A DNA stretch of 64,000 bases from Asticcacaulis excentricus (GTDB lineage Bacteria > Pseudomonadota > Alphaproteobacteria > Caulobacterales > Caulobacteraceae), in NCBI RefSeq assembly GCF_003966695.1, contig NZ_AP018827.1, positions 496,001-560,000 of the forward strand, given 5' to 3'. This document shows, in pieces, positions 43,200-52,820 of this stretch. Under the pieces are notes generated by a model. It searched no databases and was not told the DNA's origin. It was given only the letters and a program-made list of their open reading frames with translations. Position 1 is the stretch's first letter. Each line of letters starts with the position of its first letter. A program made the position numbers and the translations under genes.

Positions 43200-45040
43200 T
43201 GAACCGCCGCCATTTCCTTCTGTGTGCGACTGCCGGTGCGGCGTTTAGCAGTGTCCCCGCTCTGGCCAGAACTGCTGACGCCACGCTCAGCACCCCCATG
43301 AGCCCCCCGGAATGGGCGCTTTTGCAACGCGAAGTCCTGCGCGTCGAAAGCGAGGCGGTCGAAACCTTCTACAACCGCTATTTCGATGAGCGCGGCTATT
43401 TCCAGTGCTTTGAACGCTGGGGGGCCAATGATGGCCCCGACGATGCAATCGAGAATTGTAACGACTGGCCGCATCTGCACGCGCTTGGCGGATCGGACAC
43501 GGTGCTGGACCTCTATACACGTGCTTGGGAAGGGCACCTGAAACAATACACAGCCGCCCGAACGGTCGAGACCCCGGCAGGGCGTGACGGCATGTATTAC
43601 CGGGAATTCCCGGTGATGAACGACTGGCAGCACCTGTCCGAAGGGCTGTCTGTGTTTAATCTGATGGGGCTTTCCAACCCTTATGATCCGCGGTTTCAGG
43701 CGCGCGTGCGGCGGTTTTCCGGCTTTTATACGGGTGAAGACCCGACGGCCCCCAACTATGACCGCAAACACAGAATCATCCGTTCGATGATCACGGGGTC
43801 AACAGGCCCGATGCTGCGTAAGGCAACACCGCTCGACTGGGCCGGTGACCCGTTCGACCCGACCGGCTTTTTCATGGAGCACGGCGAATCCACCTATCAG
43901 GAGACGCTCGACCACTATGCGGAATATACCGACATTGTTGGCGACAGTCCGTTGAACCTTCAGGCGACCAGTCTGGTCATGAACGCCTATATGCTGTCGG
44001 GGGAACGCAAGTACCGCGACTGGATCATCAGCTACCTCGATGTCTGGATCGAGCGCGCCAAAAAAAATGGCCATGTCCTGCCGAGCTATGTGGACCTGAA
44101 GGGCCGCATCGGCGGGCCGCGCAAGGCATGGTGGGGCAATGTCTATGGCTGGGGCTTTTCCCCGGTCGATCCGGTCACCGGCAAGCGCGAGGATCGCAAC
44201 CGCGTGCCGCGCGCCATCGTCGCTTTTCTGAATGCCTACCTGCTGACCGGTGATGACAAATATCTACAGGTGTGGCGCGACCAGACCGACGCCATCAATG
44301 CGCAGTCAAAAACCATAGATGGCGTGCTTTGCGCCCCCACCATGTATGGTCCGGACGGCTGGTACGGCTTCAAGCCCGGCCCCTATCGCACCAATGGGCT
44401 CGACATCTGGTATATGTCCATGCGCGATGACGATTATGCGCGTGCGGATACCGATCATCCCTGGGTGCAATATCTGGCCGGAAAGAACCCGACCTATCCG
44501 GTCACGGCGCTGCGTGCCACGCTGGACAGTGTCCGGCAAAAGATGGCCGCCCTGTCGAAAGACACCACGACCAAAGACACCCGTCTGGCCGATGCGCTGT
44601 TGAAGTTTACCCCGGCCGTTGTCACGGCCCTGCTGCATCTGATGTGCGGCGCGATCCATATTGCGCGGCCCACCTGGTCGAAAACCTCCCCGTCTCAGGG
44701 GGGCGCCCTCCTTTATGCCCGGTTGCGTTATTTTGACCCGGTCAGGCGTCGCGCCGGCCTGCCCGAAGACGTCGCCGCGCTGGTCAGTGCCCTGAGCGAT
44801 ACCGCGACAACCCTCACCCTAGTCAACACACACCCGTTCCGTCCGCGTCGTGTCACGGTTCAGGCGGGCGGCTATGGTGAGCATCAGTTTACCGGCATGA
44901 CGTTTGCCCAAAAGACAACGGCACTTAACAGCAATCAGGTGACGTTTGATCTGGCACCCGGTTGTGGCGCAGAGATCCGCTTTACGCATAAACGCCACGT
45001 CAATGCCCCGACCCTGCGCCACCCGTGGGATAGAAGCTGA
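43199..45040 (+). CDS. Tat-exported protein of unknown family in the sugar-acid locus
   Basis: 613 residues. The N-terminus (NRRHFLLCATAGAAFSSVPALA) is a Tat signal with twin arginines, so the folded protein is exported to the periplasm. The body is rich in Trp, Tyr and His with helical segments (NCNDWPHLHALGGSDTVLDL, YREFPVMNDWQHLSEGL, HGESTYQETLDHYAEY), reminiscent of an alpha/alpha-toroid enzyme such as a polysaccharide lyase or unsaturated glycosyl hydrolase, with a beta domain at the end. I cannot assign a family. Operon position after the transporter suggests that it releases or processes the imported uronate or aldarate. Its stop is immediately next to the stop of the convergent LysR gene. 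Confidence 0.6.
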   Translation: MNRRHFLLCATAGAAFSSVPALARTADATLSTPMSPPEWALLQREVLRVESEAVETFYNRYFDERGYFQCFERWGANDGPDDAIENCNDWPHLHALGGSDTVLDLYTRAWEGHLKQYTAARTVETPAGRDGMYYREFPVMNDWQHLSEGLSVFNLMGLSNPYDPRFQARVRRFSGFYTGEDPTAPNYDRKHRIIRSMITGSTGPMLRKATPLDWAGDPFDPTGFFMEHGESTYQETLDHYAEYTDIVGDSPLNLQATSLVMNAYMLSGERKYRDWIISYLDVWIERAKKNGHVLPSYVDLKGRIGGPRKAWWGNVYGWGFSPVDPVTGKREDRNRVPRAIVAFLNAYLLTGDDKYLQVWRDQTDAINAQSKTIDGVLCAPTMYGPDGWYGFKPGPYRTNGLDIWYMSMRDDDYARADTDHPWVQYLAGKNPTYPVTALRATLDSVRQKMAALSKDTTTKDTRLADALLKFTPAVVTALLHLMCGAIHIARPTWSKTSPSQGGALLYARLRYFDPVRRRAGLPEDVAALVSALSDTATTLTLVNTHPFRPRRVTVQAGGYGEHQFTGMTFAQKTTALNSNQVTFDLAPGCGAEIRFTHKRHVNAPTLRHPWDRS

Positions 45041-45937
45041 TTAAACCGTCTTCGGTGCCACCTCTGAACACAGCTCACGGACCGCCCCCAGCGCCGGGTT
45101 GGTGTTGGCGCGCCGCCAGACCATATAAAGCTCGACGGGCTTTTCCGGTACGGTGACAATGTTGCGGTAATGAACGCCGGAAAACTGCAAACTCATGGCC
45201 GTGTGCGGGACGATAGCGACCCCAAGCCCGGCCCGTACAAGCCCCAGCATCGAATGGATCTGCGTCACCTGCTGCACATAGTCAGGTCGCACATCGGCCT
45301 CAGAAAACAGGCCCATCAGCATATTGTGGAAGTAGCTGGCCCCTTCCCGCGAATACATGATTAGGGGTGAGCCATCAAAGGCCTTGAGGGTGAGCTCCGG
45401 CGTGGTCAGTCGCGTATCCCCCGTCGGCAGGGCCGCGATCAGGGCCTCACTGACGACCCGTTCGCTTTCGAATTCGTGACGGTCCAGTGGCTGTCGCAAA
45501 AAGCCGATGTCGATCAGCCCCGTTTGCAGGGCCTCCACCTGCTGGCTGGACACCATCTCCCGCAGATCAAGCTCAATATTGGGCAAGCGCGCGCGGGCCT
45601 GTGCCACGATCTGCGGCAGGAAGCTGTAACCGGAAACCGCTGTAAAGCCGATGCCGATGCGCCCGGCGTCGCCCTGAGCCACCTTTCGGGCCGCCAGCGT
45701 GGCGCTTTCCGCCAGCCAGACGATACGACGGGCTTCTGGCAGGAAGACGCGGCCGGCTGGGGTGAGTTTGACGCTGCGACTGGTGCGTTCAAACAGCGGA
45801 ACCCCCAGAATGCGCTCAAGAACCTGAATCTGGCGGCTGAGGGGCGGCTGGGTCATGTTGAGCCGTGCTGCTGCCCGCCCGAAGTGCAACTCTTCGGCGG
45901 CAGTCACGAAACAGCGTATCTGGCTCAGTTCAAACAT
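45041..45937 (-). CDS. LysR-family transcription regulator
   Basis: 298 residues from the ATG at 45937. The N-terminal helix-turn-helix (LSQIRCFVTAAEELHFGRAAARLNMTQPPLSRQI) and the periplasmic-binding-like effector domain (from about 90: GRIGIGFTAVSGYSFLP) are typical LysR. The effector domain probably binds an aromatic or sugar acid. Convergent arrangement with the exported protein and the nearby kdgD/transporter genes suggests that it controls that locus. Longer upstream frames lack a start site with a ribosome signal. Confidence 0.85.
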   Translation of the reverse strand: MFELSQIRCFVTAAEELHFGRAAARLNMTQPPLSRQIQVLERILGVPLFERTSRSVKLTPAGRVFLPEARRIVWLAESATLAARKVAQGDAGRIGIGFTAVSGYSFLPQIVAQARARLPNIELDLREMVSSQQVEALQTGLIDIGFLRQPLDRHEFESERVVSEALIAALPTGDTRLTTPELTLKAFDGSPLIMYSREGASYFHNMLMGLFSEADVRPDYVQQVTQIHSMLGLVRAGLGVAIVPHTAMSLQFSGVHYRNIVTVPEKPVELYMVWRRANTNPALGAVRELCSEVAPKTV

Positions 45938-45982
45938 GTACCCCTGCCTGTGATCAGTTTGGTCAAGGCTATGACGATGCGA

Positions 45983-46021
45983 AGAAAAAGAAAAGGCACG
46001 GCTGTAGGGAACAGCCGTGCC
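45983..46021 (-). terminator. intrinsic terminator of the TonB receptor gene
   Basis: On the minus strand GGCACGGCTGT and ACAGCCGTGCC (46021 to 45995) form an 11-bp perfect stem with a 5-nt loop, followed by TTTTCTTTTTCTTC. It lies 73 bp after the receptor stop and before the LysR gene. Confidence 0.85.
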
Positions 46022-46094
46022 CGAAGTGTGCCGGTCCAAACGGGGAAGAATGACCGACGGCTTGGCGCAGGGTGACGCCCGCACAAGGTGCGGA

Positions 46095-48881
46095 TCAGAA
46101 GCTATAGCGGGCGCTGAGGAAGAACTGCCGTCCGGTGTGTGAACGCACATTCAGGCGGTTGGTGGCATCGACGTACTGATCGTTGAATTCATCGGTCAGG
46201 TTGATGCCTTCGAGGCTGAGCTTCAGCTTAGGCGTCAGGTTGTAGGAGGCCTGCATGTCGAAATTGGTCGTCTCATTGGTGCCGGCGACCGTGTTGCCAT
46301 CGTTGGACGGAACGGCCGTCAGATAGCCCTCCCGATAGGCAACCGATCCCCGGATCGAGAATTTTTCGGTCTCATAATACAGGGTGAGGTTGGCGGCATT
46401 TTTCGACAGCCCGACAAGCGTCTCTGAAACGGTCAGTGCGCCAGGTGTGGTGGAGGTCAGGTAATCAATCGTAGAGTCTACATAGGTATAATTGGCCAGC
46501 ACACCAAAATTACGCCAGAAGCCCGGCAGGAAGCTCAGTTGTTGCTGCGCATTGACCTCAAAGCCTTTCAGATCGCCGCCCGGTGAATTGACCGGCTGGC
46601 TGACAGCGAAGATGTCGGTCGCTGTCGCGGTTGTCCCGTCCAGCAGCGAATTCGGCAGACCTAACTGATTGAACGGAATGTCCTGACGCAGGGTCTGCAC
46701 GAAGGTATCAATTTTCTTGTAGAACAAACCAAAAGCGTAGATCGAATTGGGAGCCGGATACCATTCCAACGACAGGTCCAGATTCTTTGATTTGGTCGGA
46801 TTGATATAGGGATTGCCGCGTGAATAGGCGCGATTGGCCCCCTGAATGGCCACATCACCGCCGGGCGTCAGGCCCGCGATCGACGGGCGGGCAATGGTTT
46901 CAGCGGCGCTGACCCGGAAGACGATATCGTCAGTGACGTCGGCCGCCAGATTGAGCGACGGGAGCGTCATGTCATAGCTGCGCGACGCTTCGACCAACTT
47001 GATCACCGCCCCCACCGCGGCATAGCCAGACGAGCGCTGATCGGTCTTGAAGTAGCGCAGACCGGCATCGCCTCGCCACGGCACACCCAGCGCCGTAAAC
47101 TTAAAGTCCGCTTGCAGGAAGGCACCCGTGTCGGTCTCATCAACCGTGATCCACTGCCCGCGCGCCGACGAATTGTTGATGTCGGTCAGGGCATAGATGC
47201 CGCAATTGCAATAGATGTTGTATTTGGCGGCAAACTTGTCGAGATCAGGGGCCAGCCACGCCGTGGCATTGCCCGACGGCTGATCCAGATGGCGACCGAA
47301 ACCCGAATAGACGCTCGACACATCGGCCAGTTCGGCGGCCGTCAGGGTCTGCACCACGGTTTCCGAGGTGCGATAATAGCCCCGCGAGTCGAAGCTGAAC
47401 TTGCGACTATCCAGCCCGCCCTTGATCGTCAGGTTTTCGTTGGCATCGAACTCAAGATAGGCCTTGGCCGTGGCAAAAGCATTGGTCACGAAGTTGGGGC
47501 GGATACGCACCTCGGATGTGCCATTGATCATCGACCAGTTGGCCGGGTTGGTGGCATCGAAATTGAGCCCGATAGCCGGCAGTCGAGAACGAAAATCGTA
47601 GCTGTAGCCCTGCGAATTGGCGCGATCAAAGGTGATTATGGTCGAGACCGGGTTGGAAAATTCCGACCGCGAATAGCCGCCGATAAAGCCGCCGCGCAGT
47701 TTATCCGAGAAGTTATGCGTTACGGTCAGCGTGTACTGGGTAAACTCGGTTTCCATCTCGTCCCAGGCCGTCTGGGTACGCAGATCGACATTATCAAACA
47801 CACCCTGAACGATGTTTTTCCCCTCAACCGTGCCGCTACGGATGATGGTCTGTGGCTTGCCGGTGCCAGCCCGGCTGAAGCCAATGGCCTGAAGCTGATG
47901 CTCGCCACGGGTGGTTTTGACGTCGGAATAGAGGATATCGAGCGTCACCAGCGTCGCGTCTGACGGGCGCATCTGGAACGATCCCGTCAGGCCCAGACGC
48001 TCGGAGTTGATGTCATAACTGACATAGGAGGGGATGCGCGGGTGATAGAGGGCCGTCGCCGTATTGGTGTCGTTGATCTGAGCGATCGTATAGCCATTGA
48101 GCGTCGAAGCCGTATTGAAACCGCTATTGGCCCCGCCATAGGTCCAGCGTGTAATATTGGCCCCTTCCTCCAGCAGATGCCGCTTTTCATAGGCCAGAGA
48201 GAACAGCGCCCCCAGTTTGCCATCCGCCCAGCGCCGGCTGGCCATCAGGGTCACGCGCGGGGTCACTTCGCGCGCCAGATCATTATAGCTGGCCTGCGCC
48301 GACATGACGAACTGACCGGTTTTGTAATCGAAGGGCCGAGCGGTCTGAAGGTCAACCGTCGCCCCCAGCGAGCCTTCCTCGACCTCGGCTGAGGCGGTCT
48401 TGCGCACGCTCAAACTATTGAACAGCTCCGAGGCGAACATGTTGAAATCGAAGCCACGGGTGCGGTTGGTGCCCCCGGAATTGACCGTGCCGCCCGTGGT
48501 GGCGATGGCTTCCATACCGTTGACACGCACGCGGGTGTATTCCGAGCCTAGCCCGCGCACCGAAATCTGGCGGCCTTCGCCATTGACACGGGTAATGGCG
48601 ACGCCGGGGATGCGTTGCAGCGATTCTGCAAGGTTCAGATCGGGGAAATCCGCAATGTCTTCAGCCTTGATCGCATCGACGACACCGCTTTCGTTGCGCT
48701 TGGTACGAATGGCGCTTTGTAACGAAGCCCGAAAGCCGGTCACGACCACTTCGACAGGCGCCTCGGAAGCTTCCGGAGCCACCTGCTGCGCCATGACCGG
48801 CGTGCCCAGCGCCAGAAGCGTGAGAGTGGAAACCCCGCACGCCAAACGGCGGCGCGCCGTGTAGGCTCGTCTTGTGTGCAT
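46095..48881 (-). CDS. TonB-dependent outer-membrane receptor
   Basis: 928 residues from the ATG at 48881, with GAGGAAAAAG before it. A signal peptide (RRLACGVSTLTLLALGTPVMAQ) precedes a TonB box-like PVEVVVTGF, the plug domain (AEDIADFPDLNLAESLQRIPGVAI, ISVRGLGSEYTRVRVNGM) and a beta barrel ending in the outer-membrane C-terminus LSARYSF. It belongs to the large TonB receptor type common in Caulobacterales for glycan uptake. The operon ending at 49179 on the same strand (halogenase, cutC, kinase) lies upstream, so the receptor may be partly co-transcribed with it. Substrate unknown. Confidence 0.92.
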   Translation of the reverse strand: MHTRRAYTARRRLACGVSTLTLLALGTPVMAQQVAPEASEAPVEVVVTGFRASLQSAIRTKRNESGVVDAIKAEDIADFPDLNLAESLQRIPGVAITRVNGEGRQISVRGLGSEYTRVRVNGMEAIATTGGTVNSGGTNRTRGFDFNMFASELFNSLSVRKTASAEVEEGSLGATVDLQTARPFDYKTGQFVMSAQASYNDLAREVTPRVTLMASRRWADGKLGALFSLAYEKRHLLEEGANITRWTYGGANSGFNTASTLNGYTIAQINDTNTATALYHPRIPSYVSYDINSERLGLTGSFQMRPSDATLVTLDILYSDVKTTRGEHQLQAIGFSRAGTGKPQTIIRSGTVEGKNIVQGVFDNVDLRTQTAWDEMETEFTQYTLTVTHNFSDKLRGGFIGGYSRSEFSNPVSTIITFDRANSQGYSYDFRSRLPAIGLNFDATNPANWSMINGTSEVRIRPNFVTNAFATAKAYLEFDANENLTIKGGLDSRKFSFDSRGYYRTSETVVQTLTAAELADVSSVYSGFGRHLDQPSGNATAWLAPDLDKFAAKYNIYCNCGIYALTDINNSSARGQWITVDETDTGAFLQADFKFTALGVPWRGDAGLRYFKTDQRSSGYAAVGAVIKLVEASRSYDMTLPSLNLAADVTDDIVFRVSAAETIARPSIAGLTPGGDVAIQGANRAYSRGNPYINPTKSKNLDLSLEWYPAPNSIYAFGLFYKKIDTFVQTLRQDIPFNQLGLPNSLLDGTTATATDIFAVSQPVNSPGGDLKGFEVNAQQQLSFLPGFWRNFGVLANYTYVDSTIDYLTSTTPGALTVSETLVGLSKNAANLTLYYETEKFSIRGSVAYREGYLTAVPSNDGNTVAGTNETTNFDMQASYNLTPKLKLSLEGINLTDEFNDQYVDATNRLNVRSHTGRQFFLSARYSF

Positions 48882-49178
48882 GTCTTTTTCCTCGCCTGTA
48901 TGAAGCTGCCTTTGATGCCGTAGCGGCATCCGCTTCTGATTTTGTCCAGATATTAGGCAGCTTTCACAAAGGCGGGCGAATCCCAATCGCGCATGAATCA
49001 ATGCGCGAAATGAATTGAAGGGATCAGTTCATTTTGGGGCTTCCACCAAACCTGGCGGGTTCAATGCGGGCAAAAAGGGGCAGATATCTCGTCAGGTGAC
49101 CGACCCTGTCGCATCTGCTCCCAGAACAGGCGCAAAGTTTAAAACGCACACTTTCCACAAATAAGGAAACAAATCAGG

Positions 49179-50087
49179 CTAACATGCGGAAAATGCACTG
49201 TCGTTACAGGGGTTGAGTTGCCCCTCGCTGGCACCCGCACACATCAGAAGCGCACCGTCCAGCGCATCGCCTTGCGCTGTGGCAATGAAGGGGCGCGTTG
49301 CGTCTGACAGATAGGGTATATAATGCGGTGCGACGCCGCCCAGCAGACAGACCTGCGGGGCACCCAAGGCCGTCAGACGCTGCACATAGGTTTCCAGCCA
49401 GCGCACGGCGGTCTTGATGATTCCGGTCGCCAGTGGGTCTTCGGCCTTGGCCAGTTCCACCACGTCCGGCGCAAAGGTGCCGAAATCGGTGGGCCGCGCC
49501 TCAGCCAGCCAACCATGCAGGTCGATACCGGCGCTGGTGAAAAAGCGAATAACGCGCTCGGTCAAGGCCGAACCTTCGATCAGACCATCGCTGGCCATCA
49601 GGGTAAGCCTTAGGGCCTGACGCCCCAAAGTGGCCCCTGAGCCTTCATCACCCAAGGCGAAGCCCCAGCCGCCGACCTGATGGCTCTGACCCGACAACCA
49701 GGCATAGCCGACCGACCCCGTGCCGCCGATAAAGATGGCCCCGTCGCGACCCTCAAAGGCCCCAAGGCAGGCCGTATGGGCATCGGTGGCCACCTTGACG
49801 CTGTGAAACGCAGCCGCTTTGGCGGCCACGCGCTGACGGTCCGCTTCGGTGACCACGCCGGCCAGTCCCAGCCCCAGCCGGCACTCAGGGAAGATGTGCG
49901 CCTCGAGCCCTGCCTGATCCAGCGCGCGGTCGATGGCTTCGCGGATATTGCCCCAGCTATAGTCGAGACCCAGTTGAATATTGGCTGGCCCCGACAGGCC
50001 CTGCCCAAGGATGCGACCGTCTGAGGTCGTCAGTCGCGCGCGGCAGCGCGTGCCGCCGCCATCAATGCCGATGAAGTATCCTGACAT
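49179..50087 (-). CDS. BadF/BadG-type ATPase, probable N-acetylglucosamine kinase
   Basis: 302 residues. The ASKHA ATPase motifs are clear: FIGIDGGGTRCRARL (phosphate 1), the ATDAHTACLGAF segment with catalytic Asp, FIGGTGSVGYAW (phosphate 2) and CLLGGVAPHY (adenosine). GGWGFALGDEGSGATLG is typical of N-acetylglucosamine/glucosamine kinases. It would phosphorylate an amino sugar released from a glycan. It is the last gene of a three-gene operon, 10 nt after cutC. Other sugar substrates are possible. Confidence 0.8.
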   Translation of the reverse strand: MSGYFIGIDGGGTRCRARLTTSDGRILGQGLSGPANIQLGLDYSWGNIREAIDRALDQAGLEAHIFPECRLGLGLAGVVTEADRQRVAAKAAAFHSVKVATDAHTACLGAFEGRDGAIFIGGTGSVGYAWLSGQSHQVGGWGFALGDEGSGATLGRQALRLTLMASDGLIEGSALTERVIRFFTSAGIDLHGWLAEARPTDFGTFAPDVVELAKAEDPLATGIIKTAVRWLETYVQRLTALGAPQVCLLGGVAPHYIPYLSDATRPFIATAQGDALDGALLMCAGASEGQLNPCNDSAFSAC

Positions 50088-50097
50088 GAACCTTGCC

Positions 50098-50880
50098 TCA
50101 GCTTTGCGTCAGCAGGGCGTCGCAGATCGCCCGGACCAGCGAAGCCTCAGTGAGGCGGTAGGAGTCGCTCGACAGGCCCAGCTCCAGTTCGGCGGGACCG
50201 ACCTCCTGCAGGCGCGAGCAGGACCCATGCACCCAGGGCACACCGGTGGCGCTGATGATCTGGCCGATCTGCGCGGCATTGACACCGCCACCGGCCATGA
50301 TGTCGATGCGTCCGGCCGCAGTCTCGACCATCGCCCTCACGGTCTCAAGCCCTTCGATAGCGCGCATGCGGGTCCCAGAGGTGAGGACCGTGTCAAAGCC
50401 CAGTCCGATGGCCGTTTCCAGAGCGTCAAGCGGATCAGGCGTCAGATCGATGGCGCGGTGCAGGGTCATTTTCAGCCCCTTGGCGTGCGCGCACAGCCGG
50501 GCGAGAAAACTCTCATCCAGATAACCCTCTTCGGTCAGCGCGCCCATCACCACGCCTTCGAGACCGTGATCGGCCATGGCGTCGATGTCGCGACGCATGA
50601 CATCGAGATCGTCCGGCCTATAGACAAAGCCGCCTTCGGTGGGGCGGATCATGGCACGGGTGGAGTGGCCGAGCGCCTGCGCCGTGCGCACGAGGCCGGG
50701 CCCCGGTGTCAGGCCACCCAGACTAAGCGCGCTGCACAGTTCAATGCGCGCTGCCCCGCCTTCGACTGCGGCATAAAGCGAGCGTGGACTGTCCACGCAG
50801 ACTTCCAGCTGGCAGGGTGGGGTGGGGAGGCGCCGCAGAGCGGGCTCGGCCAGCAGGGTGGGGTGTTTGGAAAGCGACAT
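50098..50880 (-). CDS. cutC: CutC family protein
   Basis: 260 residues of the CutC TIM-barrel family: LEVCVDSPRSLYAAVEGGAARIELC, LGGLTPGPGLV, RPTEGGFVY, GVVMGALTEEGYLD, MTLHRAIDLTPD and LTSGTRMRAIEG. The family was named for copper homeostasis, but its enzymatic role is unresolved; in glycan-use operons, as here between a halogenase-type gene and an amino-sugar kinase, it more likely acts on a sugar or related metabolite (inference). Confidence 0.85.
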   Translation of the reverse strand: MSLSKHPTLLAEPALRRLPTPPCQLEVCVDSPRSLYAAVEGGAARIELCSALSLGGLTPGPGLVRTAQALGHSTRAMIRPTEGGFVYRPDDLDVMRRDIDAMADHGLEGVVMGALTEEGYLDESFLARLCAHAKGLKMTLHRAIDLTPDPLDALETAIGLGFDTVLTSGTRMRAIEGLETVRAMVETAAGRIDIMAGGGVNAAQIGQIISATGVPWVHGSCSRLQEVGPAELELGLSSDSYRLTEASLVRAICDALLTQS

Positions 50881-50886
50881 CTAACT

Positions 50887-52419
50887 TTATTCTCCGGCCA
50901 CGATCGTAAGGCCCAGCTTTTCGAGGTAGCGGGCCTGCGGTGGCATGGTGTTCGCGTAATCGGTGATGGTGTCCTGCATCTGGTGCAGTATGGCGGACAG
51001 GTCCTGCGGTTCGATCAGATCGGCCAGCGGGTCATAGCGCCTGGGCCTCAGACCCTGACCGAACAGGACGGCCAGCCAACTGGGGATCTGAAACAGGTCT
51101 CCGCGGGACATGATGACGCGCCCGCTCTCATTGAACTGATCCAGCTTGTACTGGAGCGAAGCGGGAATGCTCATTTCGCGGCAGTATCGCCAGAAGTCGG
51201 AATCGTCGCGCTTGGTCAGCTTGTAATGGGCGATCAGGAAATCGCGGATGGTGTCGTAATCCATGCCGACCGCCTGATTATATTGCTGGGACAAAAGCGG
51301 ATTGAAGTCCGGGTCCGGGAAGAGGTCCATGAACTTGATCAGACCCGAATGGATCAGGTGGATGGAGGTGGACTCCAGCGGCTCAAGGAAGCCGCCGGAC
51401 AGGCCGATGGCGACCACATTCTTGTGCCAGAATTGTCGGGCGCGGCCCGTGCGGAAGCGAATCAGGCGGGGATCAGCCAAGGGCGGGGCATCGAGGTTGT
51501 CGAGAAGTATCCGCTGGGCCTCGTCCTCGCTCATGAAGTCTGCGCTGAAGACGTGGCCATTGCCGGTACGGTGTTGCAGCGGGATGCGCCATTGCCACCC
51601 TGCGCTGTGGGCCGTGGCCCGTGTATAGGGCAGGGGCTCTGAAATATTGGCGCAGGGCACCGCCCAGGCCCGGTTGGCGGGCAGCCAGTGGCTCCAGTCC
51701 TCAAAGCCCGTCTCCAGCGTCTTTTGCAGCAGAAGCGCGTGCATACCGGAACAGTCGAGGAATAGGTCGCCGTCGAGGGTGTCCCCCCGTTCGGTTTGCA
51801 CGCCAGTGATAAAGCCGTCTTCGGCACGCTGGTTCACCTGCGTAATACGGCCTTCGTGACGCACGACGCCGCGCGCTTCGGCATAACGGCGCAGGAATTG
51901 CGCAAACAGGCCGGCATCAAAGTGATAGGCATAGCCAAGCGTGGAATGTACACCGGTGTCATGGCGTGGCGCGGGCGCAAAACGCCCCTGCCGCGCGGCG
52001 ACGCTGGCCAGGGAATAGGCTTCGAAAGGGGTGGTGTCGCCGGACAGGGCGGCGCGTATATAATAGTGGTGAAAAGCCGCCCGCCCGATCTGCGCCCCGA
52101 TGACGCCGAAGGGATGGATATAGCTGTCGTCCTTCTGGTGCCAGTTGCGAAACTCGATCCCCAGTTTGAAGGTGGCCTTCGTTTCGCGCAGAAACGTCGT
52201 TTCGTCTATGCCCAGAAGCCGGTTGAAGTCCTGAATCGGCGGGATCGTCGCTTCACCGACGCCAATGGTGCCGATGTCTTCCGACTCAATCAGGTGGATT
52301 TGCCCTAACTTGCCTTCGGTGAGTCGCGCCAGAAGGGCCGCCGTCATCCAGCCGGCTGTCCCGCCGCCAACAATGACAATTTTACGAAAACCCGGTTGCT
52401 TCCGAGGTAAATCCTGCAT
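50887..52419 (-). CDS. flavin-dependent tryptophan-halogenase family protein
   Basis: 510 residues. It carries the FAD site IVIVGGGTAGWMTAALLA, GVGEATIPPI, the Lys of TKATFKLGIEF that binds hypohalous acid in halogenases, and W-x-W-x-I-P in GWQWRIPLQHR. All key family residues are thus present. In Caulobacterales such proteins are common next to TonB receptors of glycan-use loci, where their substrate is unknown and need not be tryptophan. It heads the operon with cutC and the kinase. Confidence 0.88.
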   Translation of the reverse strand: MQDLPRKQPGFRKIVIVGGGTAGWMTAALLARLTEGKLGQIHLIESEDIGTIGVGEATIPPIQDFNRLLGIDETTFLRETKATFKLGIEFRNWHQKDDSYIHPFGVIGAQIGRAAFHHYYIRAALSGDTTPFEAYSLASVAARQGRFAPAPRHDTGVHSTLGYAYHFDAGLFAQFLRRYAEARGVVRHEGRITQVNQRAEDGFITGVQTERGDTLDGDLFLDCSGMHALLLQKTLETGFEDWSHWLPANRAWAVPCANISEPLPYTRATAHSAGWQWRIPLQHRTGNGHVFSADFMSEDEAQRILLDNLDAPPLADPRLIRFRTGRARQFWHKNVVAIGLSGGFLEPLESTSIHLIHSGLIKFMDLFPDPDFNPLLSQQYNQAVGMDYDTIRDFLIAHYKLTKRDDSDFWRYCREMSIPASLQYKLDQFNESGRVIMSRGDLFQIPSWLAVLFGQGLRPRRYDPLADLIEPQDLSAILHQMQDTITDYANTMPPQARYLEKLGLTIVAGE

Positions 52420-52820
52420 GGGGGAGCCTGATCGAAGAGGGGGTATTTCAAAGATGAAAACACAGGGTCACAAAGTTTGCGGAACGGCGCAATGCCAATT
52501 TGGTATTTTAGTGGTTATGTTGCCAATTTACATCAAGGTCTATTATTGGTCCTATGGCTAGCTGGCTCTGTGGAAAATTTATATACCTGAAATAATTCAA
52601 TAAAAATCTACAGAAATCGAAATTCTGGTTTTATGGGTCTATTTATATGGCAAATTTGGTCCCCAAAACGTACAATAATTAAATCAAATATATGAATTAT
52701 CGTTGACAGAGATCAAAGTTGTCATACGCTCGTTATACGAACGCCACTCTCGTGTCACACAAGCGACGCGAACGGCGTGCGAGCCACCATGGATTTATGA
52801 CCATTTAAGGGGACGAAGTG
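52420..52820. promoter_or_regulatory. divergent promoter region between halogenase operon and TonB receptor
   Basis: 401 bp without a gene, unusually AT-rich from 52500 to 52700 for this genome. TTGACA at 52704 with TACGCT about 16 bp downstream is a plausible promoter for the receptor gene, and TCGTTATACGA nearby is a short imperfect palindrome that could be an operator. The receptor start has AAGGGGAC in front of it. Confidence 0.35.

Noticed and set aside
49981-51642. 553-codon + strand frame across kinase, cutC and halogenase
   Set aside because: It runs antisense through three well-supported genes and gives an unstructured Gln/Gly/His-rich sequence.
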